Source: Betaproteobacteria bacterium GR16-43 (GTDB taxonomy: Bacteria; Pseudomonadota; Gammaproteobacteria; Burkholderiales; Usitatibacteraceae). Taken from it: a stretch of 64,000 nucleotides of DNA. The notes below the pieces were generated by a model. It was not told the DNA's origin and searched no databases. It was given only the letters and a program-made list of their open reading frames with translations. Position numbers and translations under genes: made by a program. Every line of letters begins with the position of its first letter. Position 1 is the first letter of the stretch. The stretch is from NCBI GenBank assembly GCA_001953215.1, contig CP019169.1, positions 2,728,001 through 2,792,000 on the forward strand, in the 5' to 3' direction. Below, piece by piece: positions 45,718-53,180 of the stretch.

Positions 45718-46836
45718 ATGATGCACAGGCCTGTGAATCCCCTCGCCGCGCTGATGGTGGGCGCGTGCCTGCTCCTCCCGATCGGCGCGATGGCGCAGCA
45801 AGCGGCGGCGCCGGGCAAGGCCCCCGAGGCCGCCAAGCCCGTGGCTGCCGCGCCCGCGGCGCCTGTGCCTGCGCCGGCGGCTTCCGTGGACGCGCCCGCG
45901 CCCAAGCTCGCACCCGGCTCGACGGCGGCGCCGGGATGGAACGTGCCGCCCCAGGAGTGGGACAAGGTCGACCGCAAACCGCAATACGCATCGGTGCCCG
46001 GCCGCGAGACCAATGTGCTGATCCAGGGCACGGGCCACGAGTGGCGCAAGTTCCGCAATGGCCCCGAGACCTTCTACGGGGGCATCCTGTTGCTGCTGCC
46101 GTTCGCCGCGCTGCTCGGGTTCTACCTGCTGCGCGGTCCCATCAAGGTCCACGACCCGCTCACCGGCCGCACCATCGAACGCTTCAACGGGGTCGAACGC
46201 ACGACCCACTGGACGATGGCGATCAGTTTCGTGGTGCTCGCGTTCTCCGGCATCGTGATCCTGTTCGGCAAGCACATCATCCTGCCGTGGCTCGGGCACT
46301 CCGCGTTCTCGACAGTGACCATCTTCTCGAAGACGCTGCACAATTTCGTGGGTCCGCTGTTCATCTTCGCGCTGGTGATCTTCATCATCCTGTTCGCGAA
46401 GGACAACATTCCGAAGGCCCACGATTGGCAGTGGATCCCCAAGTTCGGCGGGATGATTTCGGGCGAGCACGTGCCATCCGGCAAGTTCAACGCCGGCGAG
46501 AAGGCGCTCTTCTGGTCGCTGGTCGCCGGGCTTTGCGTGATCCTCAGCATCACCGGCCTCATCCTCGACTTCCCGAACTGGAACCAGTCGCGCGAAGCGA
46601 TGCAGGTCGCCAACGTGGTCCACGGCGTGTGCGCCATCTTCGCGATGGCCATGGCCTGCTTCCACATCTACCTCGGGACCATCGGCATGGAAGGCGCGTA
46701 CAAGGCGATGAAGACGGGCGTCGTGGATGAAACCTGGGCGAAGGAACACCACGAGATCTGGTACCAGGAGGTGAAGGAGGGCAAACGCCCCGAGAAGATC
46801 GCGGCCGGCAACGCGCAGCCGGCGACGGGAGACTGA
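45718..46836 (+). CDS. fdhC: Formate dehydrogenase cytochrome b subunit
   Basis: About 372 residues. A Sec signal (LAALMVGACLLLPIGAMA) and an Ala/Pro-rich periplasmic segment precede a membrane domain with about four helices and conserved histidines (ERTTHWTMAISFVVLAFSG, KTLHNFVGPLFIFAL, ANVVHGVCAIFAMAMACFHIYLG). It carries heme b and reduces quinone. The start at 45718 has a strong GGAGGAG site; an ATG at 45685 overlaps the previous stop and is possible. Confidence 0.92.
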   Translation: MMHRPVNPLAALMVGACLLLPIGAMAQQAAAPGKAPEAAKPVAAAPAAPVPAPAASVDAPAPKLAPGSTAAPGWNVPPQEWDKVDRKPQYASVPGRETNVLIQGTGHEWRKFRNGPETFYGGILLLLPFAALLGFYLLRGPIKVHDPLTGRTIERFNGVERTTHWTMAISFVVLAFSGIVILFGKHIILPWLGHSAFSTVTIFSKTLHNFVGPLFIFALVIFIILFAKDNIPKAHDWQWIPKFGGMISGEHVPSGKFNAGEKALFWSLVAGLCVILSITGLILDFPNWNQSREAMQVANVVHGVCAIFAMAMACFHIYLGTIGMEGAYKAMKTGVVDETWAKEHHEIWYQEVKEGKRPEKIAAGNAQPATGD

Positions 46837-46838
46837 CC

Positions 46839-47270
46839 ATGACGAAGATCGCCTCGCTCGGTCTCGCCGCATGCTTCGCGCTGTGCGCCTCGCTCGCCTT
46901 CGCGAAGATCCCGCCCCCGCCGCCGCCCGACGAGAAGGCCAAGGCGGCCGCCGAGGAGAAGAAGGCCAAGGACGCGGCCGCCGCGGAGAAGGCGAAGGCC
47001 GACCAGGCCGCCGCCGAAGACAAGGCCGTCAAGAATTTCCAGGGCAACATGAAGAAGGCCGGCAAGCCGATCCCGAAGCCCACGCCGGTGGCGGCCGCAA
47101 CGCCGCCCCAGTTGGTCCCCGGGCCCGCGGGCGGCAAGGCCACGCCAACGCCGGGAGGCGCGGCGCCGAAAGCCGCGGTCTCGGCGAAGGGCCACGAGCA
47201 GGGCGCCATGACCCCCTCGGGCAACACGCCGCCCAAGGGCAACGACACGCCCAAGGACGCGAAGAAATAG
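46839..47270 (+). CDS. Secreted Lys/Ala/Pro-rich protein, last gene of the formate dehydrogenase operon
   Basis: 143 residues. A signal peptide (LGLAACFALCASLAFA) is followed by PPPPPPDEK, a KAAAEEKKAKDAAAAEKAK coiled-coil-like helix and a Pro/Gly/Thr-rich tail ending in lysines. No domain recognised. It begins two bases after the fdhC stop. It could be a periplasmic spacer or TonB-like linker, but no transmembrane anchor is seen. Confidence 0.65.
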   Translation: MTKIASLGLAACFALCASLAFAKIPPPPPPDEKAKAAAEEKKAKDAAAAEKAKADQAAAEDKAVKNFQGNMKKAGKPIPKPTPVAAATPPQLVPGPAGGKATPTPGGAAPKAAVSAKGHEQGAMTPSGNTPPKGNDTPKDAKK

Positions 47271-47302
47271 GACGCCCGGGACTCGTGCTGTTGCGTCTTC
47301 CC

Positions 47303-47327
47303 GAAGGCCGGATCGAATCCGGCCTTC
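47303..47327 (+). terminator. Hairpin after the formate dehydrogenase operon
   Basis: GAAGGCCGGAT-CGA-ATCCGGCCTTC, an 11-bp perfect stem 32 bases after the last stop. The following T tract is weak (GTCGTTGG), so termination may be partial. Confidence 0.7.
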
Positions 47328-47370
47328 GTCGTTGGCGCGTATGATCTTTGCATTCCCACAGGAGAATCCC

Positions 47371-47913
47371 ATGGTCCGAATCGCTTTCACGCTCGCTGTT
47401 GCCACGCTCGCTGCCGGTTGCGCCGGAACGTCCCCTGGTTCCGCCGCCACGGCCAGCAACACCGGGGCGACCGCCGTTGCGAAGCTCGAATCCACGAAGG
47501 GCAACGCCGTCGCCGGCACCGCGACGTTCGTGCAACGTGGCGACGAGGTGTACGTCACGGTCAACGTGACGGGACTTCCGCCGAATACGTCGCATGGGTT
47601 CCACGTCCACGAGAAGGGCGACTGCAGTTCCGGCGACGGGATGAGCACGGGCGGGCACTTCAATCCCACGGGCGCGCCGCACGCCAAGCACGAGGCCGCC
47701 GCACACCACGCCGGCGACCTGCCGAGCCTCACCGCGGACGCCTACGGAAACGCCTCGATCAATTTCAAGTCGAAGACCATCACGGTGGGTAGCGGCATCA
47801 CGGACGTGATCGGCCGGGGACTCATCGTTCACCGCGATCCGGACGACTACACGACCCAGCCGACCGGCAATGCCGGCCCGCGCGTGGCGTGCGCCGTGAT
47901 CCAGAAGGCCTAG
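47371..47913 (+). CDS. sodC: Cu,Zn superoxide dismutase lipoprotein
   Basis: 180 residues with a lipobox (LAAGCAGT). The metal-binding parts are GFHVHEKGDCS, TGGHFNPTGAPH, HHAGDLPSL and GRGLIVHRDPDDY. It dismutates superoxide in the periplasm or envelope. The ATG at 47371 has an AGGAG site. It stands between the formate dehydrogenase and multiheme operons and could protect them from oxygen radicals. Confidence 0.94.
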   Translation: MVRIAFTLAVATLAAGCAGTSPGSAATASNTGATAVAKLESTKGNAVAGTATFVQRGDEVYVTVNVTGLPPNTSHGFHVHEKGDCSSGDGMSTGGHFNPTGAPHAKHEAAAHHAGDLPSLTADAYGNASINFKSKTITVGSGITDVIGRGLIVHRDPDDYTTQPTGNAGPRVACAVIQKA

Positions 47914-47931
47914 CGCTGCCCCAAAGGTCAA

Positions 47932-47961
47932 TTGACGAGGACTTCGCCAGTTAGGCATATC
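47932..47961 (+). promoter_or_regulatory. Candidate promoter of the multiheme operon
   Basis: TTGACG (5 of 6 to consensus) at 47932-47937 and, 18 bases on, CATATC at 47956-47961 as a poor -10. It lies in the 139-base gap before the decaheme gene, the only gap large enough for a promoter of this operon. Confidence 0.35.
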
Positions 47962-48008
47962 AGGAGAGTGGAAGGCTAAGAAATACAAAGAGCGGTAGCC
48001 AGGTGGCC

Positions 48009-48027
48009 GGCGACATTCCGTGTCGCC
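48009..48027 (+). promoter_or_regulatory. Leader hairpin before the decaheme gene
   Basis: GGCGACA-TTCCG-TGTCGCC, a perfect 7-bp stem ending 25 bases before the ATG and leaving the GAGGGAGGG ribosome site free. Possible mRNA-stabilising or attenuator structure. Confidence 0.45.
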
Positions 48028-48052
48028 GCTGCCCAGCCAGAGGGAGGGTTCG

Positions 48053-49009
48053 ATGCGCTTCCGATCGAGCATCACCGTCGCCGTTGGACTTTCCCTGTGG
48101 ACCGGACTTGGCGCCGCGATCGCAGCCGACGCGCCTCCGGCCGGCAAGGTGGCTCCCGCAGCCGCGGAGGTTCCCGCCGTCCCCGTTTGCGCCGGGTGCC
48201 ACGAGGACAAGCACACCTCGATTGCCGCCACCTTTCACGGCGCCAAGAACGACGCCACGGGCAGCATGTGCCAGGCGTGCCATGGGGACGCCACCGAGCA
48301 CCTGAAGGATCCGACGAAGAAGCCGGCCCGCCTGGGCGCATCGGTGCCGCCGGCGGAGAAGAGCGCGGTCTGCCTCACCTGTCACGTCTCGAACCGCCAG
48401 CTTTCCTTCTGGGAGTCGGGCAAGCACGCGAAGAACGACGTCGCCTGCTCCAACTGCCACAACATCCACAAGCCGGCAAAGCTGCAGCCGTCGCCCTACA
48501 CGACGACTTCGCGACCCATCGAGGCGGACACCTGTGGCAACTGCCACCGCCAGGTGCGCAACGCGACGCTCAAGCCCTCGCACCATCCGATCCTCGAGGG
48601 CAAGGTGAAGTGCTCCGACTGCCACAACCCGCACGGCGCACTGACGCCGATGATGCTCAAGCACGAGACCGTGAACCAGCAGTGCCTCTCGTGCCACGCG
48701 GACAAGCGCGGCCCCTTCGTCTTCCATCATCCTCCCGTCGAGGAAAACTGCCTTTCCTGCCATACGCCGCACGGGTCCTCGCACGACAAGCTGCTGGTGT
48801 CGAAGGCGCCGAACCTGTGCCAGGACTGCCACGTGACCGGCAAGCATCCGACCAACTTCTACGGCTCCGGCCAGGCCTGGAATCTCGCGGACGGCACTCC
48901 GAACAGTTCGCCCAACACGCGGTTCATCGCGCGCGGGTGCCTGAACTGCCACAACTCGATCCATGGGTCCAACGCGCCGAGCAGCCGCGGCAAGGCCCTG
49001 ATCCGCTGA
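48053..49009 (+). CDS. mtoA: Periplasmic decaheme c-type cytochrome (MtrA/MtoA type)
   Basis: 318 residues with a signal peptide and exactly ten CxxCH sites (CAGCH, CQACH, CLTCH, CSNCH, CGNCH, CSDCH, CLSCH twice, CQDCH, CLNCH), each accompanied by distal histidines. Length and heme count match MtrA/MtoA/PioA proteins, which thread through an MtrB-type barrel to carry electrons across the outer membrane. The barrel gene follows after ten bases. Direction of flow (Fe(II) oxidation or metal reduction) cannot be told from sequence. Confidence 0.92.
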   Translation: MRFRSSITVAVGLSLWTGLGAAIAADAPPAGKVAPAAAEVPAVPVCAGCHEDKHTSIAATFHGAKNDATGSMCQACHGDATEHLKDPTKKPARLGASVPPAEKSAVCLTCHVSNRQLSFWESGKHAKNDVACSNCHNIHKPAKLQPSPYTTTSRPIEADTCGNCHRQVRNATLKPSHHPILEGKVKCSDCHNPHGALTPMMLKHETVNQQCLSCHADKRGPFVFHHPPVEENCLSCHTPHGSSHDKLLVSKAPNLCQDCHVTGKHPTNFYGSGQAWNLADGTPNSSPNTRFIARGCLNCHNSIHGSNAPSSRGKALIR

Positions 49010-49019
49010 GGAGGCGACC

Positions 49020-51122
49020 ATGAACCGCAAACTGATCGCGTTCCTGGTTGCCAACGCGCTTGCCGCGCCCGCCGCCCTTGCCCAGGAAGCGAGCAATTTC
49101 AGGATTTCGGGCACCGTCGGCGTCGGCGGAATCAGCGTGGACGACAAGGACGCCCTCGACGCGTCGAAGCTGAACGAATACATGGACCTCTCGAGCGGCC
49201 TGCTCACGATCTTCGACGTGAAGGGTCGTGGCAGTCGCTACTGGTTCGACCTCTTCGGAGAGAACCTCGGGCGCGACGACCAATACATCGCCGCGCGGGG
49301 CGGGGCCTACGACACGTTCAAGTACCGCTTGTGGACCGACGCGCTGAAGCACAACTTCCTCTTCAACGGACGCACGCCGTATGCCGGTGCCGGCAGCACC
49401 GTTCAGACCGCGACGTTCCCGCGGGTGGATCCTGCGGCGTGGAATTCCCTGGACGAGGGCTACAAGCGCCGCGACGACGGCTTCTCGTTCGAATGGCAGA
49501 AGGCGGCCCCGTGGTATGCCCGCGTGGAGGCGAACCAGGTCACCTGGAGCGGGACGAAGTCCGGCGCCTCCTCGCAGGGCGGCAGCCCGGGTAACGGCTT
49601 CGTCGAGCTCGCCTTCCCGGTCGAATACAAGACCCGCAACGCCCTCGCCGAGGCCGGCTACAACACGCCGTCGATGCATTTCGACCTCTCGTGGATGGCG
49701 AGCAAGTTCGAGAACGACAACGAGAGCTTCACCTGGACGAACGGCTACCTCGGCAACGCGGCGGACCGCACCTACCTGGCGGCGGACAACCGCTACCAGC
49801 GCCTTGCGGGCAACGCCACGTTCCGCTTCCTGCCCCTGGGCACCACGCTCGCGGCGCGCTTTACGAGCGACGAGCTGAAGAGCAGCACGGAGATCGGGAC
49901 GTCGTTCCTCAGCGGGACCAACGGCTCGAGCACGCAGAGCGGTCCGAGCCAGTCTTCGTTCAACGGCAAGATCAGGAACGAGACCTTCACGGCCTCGGCG
50001 GCTTCGGCACCGCTGGCCGGATTGGACACGCGCCTCTACTACAACTACCGCAAGCGCGACGAGGATTCCTCGGTCATCACCTTTGCCACCGGCGAGGTGA
50101 CCGAGCCGTTCTCGTACAAGAAGAACAACTGGGGCTTCGACGGGTACTACCGCCTCAATCGCGGCAACCGGATTGGCGCGGGCTACGACTACCTCGACAC
50201 GAAGCGCGAGGGGCGCGACGACTTCGACCGCACCAAGGACAAGCGCTTCTTCGCGGAGTGGCGCAACACAACCCTGGATGACCTCGCCGCGCGCCTCAAG
50301 TACACGCGACTCGAGCGCGATGCGAACTTCCTCCATGCCAACGACGGGACGAACCCCAACGACTCGGCGTACCTGAACCGGTACGTGACGGCGTTTGACC
50401 TTTCGAACGTGGACCAGGACCAGTGGAAGCTCACGCTCGACTACACATTGCTGGACAACATCGACTTTGGCTTCGAGGGCACGATCAAGAACAACAAGTA
50501 CAAGGACAACACCCTGGGCCGCCTCGAGGACGATCGCCGCGAGCTCTACTTGAGCGCTTCGTACGGCGTGCCCGGCGGTCCGCGTTTCTCGGTCTTCGGG
50601 GACTGGGAAGAGGTGAAGGTCGATTCGCGCCATCGCATCATCGGTTCCGGCGGCGTGGACAACTCGTACGACCCCAACTCGCCACCCACCTCGGCCAACT
50701 ACAACTGGACCGGCAACATCAAGGACAACAGCTACGCGGGCGGCATCGCCGTCGACTGGCCCGCGACGGAAAAGCTTGCGATCAAGGCTTCGGCGATCTA
50801 CTACAAGACGAACGGCTACGTGGACCTCTCGCTGCAGCAGGGCGTACCGGCGTCGGTCACGCCGCCGGTCCCGATCGGCAGCTGGGACGATTCGAAGCGC
50901 ATCTCGCTCAACATCAAGGCGGTGTATGCGCTCAACAAGGCCTGGACGCTCACCGGCGGCTACGCGTACGAGCGGTGGGAGTACTCCGACTCCCAGACCG
51001 ACGGCTACCGCTACATCGTCACCAACTCCAATGCGACGCAGAACGCCTACCTGAACGGCGTGGGCGCCTTCACGCAGTACAAGTCGAACATCATCTATGG
51101 CCTTGTGAACTACCGCTTCTGA
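49020..51122 (+). CDS. mtoB: MtrB/MtoB-type outer-membrane porin
   Basis: 700 residues with a signal peptide and long alternating beta strands ending in GLVNYRF, the terminal Phe of outer-membrane barrels. It follows the decaheme gene, as in mtr/mto/pio loci, and would sheath it in the outer membrane. No cysteine occurs in the whole protein, so the N-terminal CxxC pair known from Shewanella MtrB is absent. An AGGAGGCGACC site precedes the ATG. Confidence 0.9.
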   Translation: MNRKLIAFLVANALAAPAALAQEASNFRISGTVGVGGISVDDKDALDASKLNEYMDLSSGLLTIFDVKGRGSRYWFDLFGENLGRDDQYIAARGGAYDTFKYRLWTDALKHNFLFNGRTPYAGAGSTVQTATFPRVDPAAWNSLDEGYKRRDDGFSFEWQKAAPWYARVEANQVTWSGTKSGASSQGGSPGNGFVELAFPVEYKTRNALAEAGYNTPSMHFDLSWMASKFENDNESFTWTNGYLGNAADRTYLAADNRYQRLAGNATFRFLPLGTTLAARFTSDELKSSTEIGTSFLSGTNGSSTQSGPSQSSFNGKIRNETFTASAASAPLAGLDTRLYYNYRKRDEDSSVITFATGEVTEPFSYKKNNWGFDGYYRLNRGNRIGAGYDYLDTKREGRDDFDRTKDKRFFAEWRNTTLDDLAARLKYTRLERDANFLHANDGTNPNDSAYLNRYVTAFDLSNVDQDQWKLTLDYTLLDNIDFGFEGTIKNNKYKDNTLGRLEDDRRELYLSASYGVPGGPRFSVFGDWEEVKVDSRHRIIGSGGVDNSYDPNSPPTSANYNWTGNIKDNSYAGGIAVDWPATEKLAIKASAIYYKTNGYVDLSLQQGVPASVTPPVPIGSWDDSKRISLNIKAVYALNKAWTLTGGYAYERWEYSDSQTDGYRYIVTNSNATQNAYLNGVGAFTQYKSNIIYGLVNYRF

Positions 51123-51143
51123 ACGAAACCGGAGGAAAGCGGC

Positions 51144-51725
51144 ATGTCGAGTGATCCGCAGGGGGGGCTCATCAAGCGTACGTGGCGCCGGTTGAGGAGC
51201 CCGAGCGCGCGCTTTTCAGTGCTGACGCTGCTCATCGTCGGCGTGGTGATCGGCTTCGTGGGCACCGCGGGGACCCAGGTCATGGTCGCGGTCACGGGGA
51301 CCGACAAGTTCTGCGGCACCTCCTGCCACTCCATGCAGTGGGTCGCGAAGGAGCACCTGGCGAGCAGCCACAGCGCGAACCGCACGGGAGTGCGTGCCGG
51401 CTGCCACGACTGCCACATTCCGCACGAGTATCCGCAACTCCTCTGGTACAAGGCGAAGGCCGGCACCAAGGACATCATCGGGGAGATGCGCGGCGTGATG
51501 GACACCGAGGAGAAGTTCAAGGCGAAGCGCAAGGAAATGGCCGAGCACGTGTGGGCCGAATACAAGGGCAACGATTCGCGCGCATGCCGGCACTGCCACC
51601 AGTTCTCCAAGGAAGTGATCGCGAAGCAGAAGGAAATGGTGCAACCGATCCACACCATGGTCCTGCAGGGCCAGGGAACGTGCATCGACTGCCACCAGGG
51701 CATCGCGCACACCCCCCCGAGTTAA
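51144..51725 (+). CDS. cymA: NapC/NirT-type tetraheme quinol dehydrogenase (CymA-like)
   Basis: 193 residues: one N-terminal membrane anchor (FSVLTLLIVGVVIGFVGTAG) and four heme sites. Three are standard (CHDCH, CRHCH, CIDCH); the first is CGTSCH with three residues between the cysteines. Such proteins link the quinone pool and periplasmic cytochromes. Context makes it the inner-membrane end of the MtoAB conduit, running forward or in reverse. Confidence 0.88.
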   Translation: MSSDPQGGLIKRTWRRLRSPSARFSVLTLLIVGVVIGFVGTAGTQVMVAVTGTDKFCGTSCHSMQWVAKEHLASSHSANRTGVRAGCHDCHIPHEYPQLLWYKAKAGTKDIIGEMRGVMDTEEKFKAKRKEMAEHVWAEYKGNDSRACRHCHQFSKEVIAKQKEMVQPIHTMVLQGQGTCIDCHQGIAHTPPS

Positions 51726-51754
51726 CCCGCCGTCCACATTCTCCCGGAGGAAAG

Positions 51755-52033
51755 ATGAAGACCGTAGCGATCATCGGTGTTGCCGCTCTCTCCCTCACAT
51801 TGGCGGGCACGGCTCCCGCCCTGGCCTCGGAAGAGCTGGCCAAGAAGGATGGCTGCCTCATGTGCCACAACGTGAGCGGGGCGAAGAAAGCCGGCCCCAG
51901 CTTCAAGGACAGCGCGAAGCTTGGCGAGGAGAAGATCCTGGCCGCACTGAACGACAAGGCGAAGCACGGCGCGGTGAAGGCGAGCGACGACGACAAGAAG
52001 ACGCTCGCGAAGTGGATCGCGTCGATGAAGTGA
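51755..52033 (+). CDS. Small monoheme class I cytochrome c (MtoD-like)
   Basis: 92 residues: a signal peptide (VAALSLTLAGTAPALA) and one heme site CLMCH, then AKKAGPSF and a C-terminal helix with Met as likely sixth ligand. It probably ferries electrons in the periplasm between the CymA-like protein and the decaheme cytochrome. Gene order resembles mtoABD/cymA clusters of iron-oxidising betaproteobacteria. Ends 19 bases from the convergent radical SAM gene. Confidence 0.88.
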   Translation: MKTVAIIGVAALSLTLAGTAPALASEELAKKDGCLMCHNVSGAKKAGPSFKDSAKLGEEKILAALNDKAKHGAVKASDDDKKTLAKWIASMK

Positions 52034-52052
52034 GACCCGGCCGGCCGCCGCT

Positions 52053-53009
52053 CTAGGTGGCCAGCGACCAGGTCTCGTTCGCGTGGCGCAGGAGGCCCGG
52101 GTCCGCCGCGCAGCGCGCGATGAACTCCCGGACGGCGGTGCTGCGCCACGCGTCGCGGTAGGCTATCCACGCGGTTTCGAGCGAGTCGCACCGCAGGTCC
52201 GCGGGCGCGAAGGGAAGCGCGTTCAGCAGCTTCACCTTGCCGTTCGGGACCACCAGCAGCATCGCCTGCGGGCTCTCCAGGCGCGTGCGCATCTCGGTGA
52301 CGATATCCCACGGGTAGATCGAAAGCGCGACCTCGGGACGGGCACGCGCCTTCAGCGCTTCCACGGCCCGGGCCCAGTCCTCGTTCGAGGGCGCGAGGCG
52401 CTCCCAATCCAGCGCGGCACGGCCGAGCCGCATGAGCGGGCCGGTCACGAACGTGTCGCAGCCCAGCGATCCGGCGAGCTCGTAGGCCGCCTCGATCTCG
52501 CCCAGGTTGATGCGCGACGGCACGAAGACGAACTGCGGCTTCAGTCCGCGGTCCGCCAGGCGCCGCATCGCTGCGGTGGCGGAGGCAAAGCTCCCACCCG
52601 GGCGCATGCGCTCGTGCGTGGCTGCCGTTGCGCCATCCACCGAGACCTGGACGCACTGGACGGGAAGGGCGGCGAGGCGATCGGCCGCCGCGTCGTCGAT
52701 GTAGCTGCCCTCGGTCTCGAGCTTGAGCGACACGCCGGCGGCGGCGAGGGTCTCGAGGATCTCCCAGGCGTGCGGGACCCCGAGGGGCTCGCCGCCGCCG
52801 AAGGCGACATACGGAATGCCCGCTGCCGCGATGTCGCGGGCGAGGCGCAGGGCTTCAGGCGGGGCGAGCTCGTCGCGCCAGGCCTTGTCGGGACCGGACT
52901 CCTCGCAGCAGGAGAGGCAGCGCGCCCTGCAGCGGTTGGTGAGCTGCCAGGCAATGAAAAGGGGCGCCCGGTACTCGTCGACCGAGCGCCCCTGCAGGGG
53001 GTGCGGCAA
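52053..53009 (-). CDS. Radical SAM protein 3 of the RiPP-like cluster
   Basis: 318 residues from a TTG start. The radical SAM cluster is CRARCLSC (Cx3Cx2C), followed by GGGEPLG, KLETEGSYID and VSVDGATAATHERM. The C-terminal part LLVVPNGKVKLLNALPF...DLR...WIAYRDAWR is shared with the other two radical SAM proteins here and looks like a SPASM-type region that has lost most cysteines. It follows the precursor gene after three bases. Presumably modifies the precursor peptide. Confidence 0.85.
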   Translation of the reverse strand: MPHPLQGRSVDEYRAPLFIAWQLTNRCRARCLSCCEESGPDKAWRDELAPPEALRLARDIAAAGIPYVAFGGGEPLGVPHAWEILETLAAAGVSLKLETEGSYIDDAAADRLAALPVQCVQVSVDGATAATHERMRPGGSFASATAAMRRLADRGLKPQFVFVPSRINLGEIEAAYELAGSLGCDTFVTGPLMRLGRAALDWERLAPSNEDWARAVEALKARARPEVALSIYPWDIVTEMRTRLESPQAMLLVVPNGKVKLLNALPFAPADLRCDSLETAWIAYRDAWRSTAVREFIARCAADPGLLRHANETWSLAT

Positions 53010-53012
53010 AGC

Positions 53013-53168
53013 TCAGGTGAAGCGGATGTACGGCTGCGCCATCACCTCTTCCGAGACGTCTTCCATCTTCGGGGTCTCCCAGGGCTGCTTGTCGCTGGGG
53101 ATCGCCTTGCGGGTGGTGGGTTCCTGCGGGACGCCGGGCTTGTCGATCGAGAGTTTCGGTTCGCTCAT
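53013..53168 (-). CDS. PqqA-like precursor peptide
   Basis: 51 residues, too short for most gene finders. It has a strong AAGGAG site eight bases before the ATG, overlapping the stop of the upstream radical SAM gene. A charged Pro-rich leader (MSEPKLSIDKPGVPQEPTTR) is followed by KQPWETPKMEDVS and the C-terminus EEVMAQPYIRFT. The W-x-x-P-x-x-E...E...Y pattern recalls PqqA, where a Glu and a Tyr near the end are crosslinked; here Glu41 and Tyr47 are candidates. It lies between two radical SAM genes, the usual site for a substrate. Confidence 0.8.
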   Translation of the reverse strand: MSEPKLSIDKPGVPQEPTTRKAIPSDKQPWETPKMEDVSEEVMAQPYIRFT

Positions 53169-53180
53169 TCCAGATCTCCT

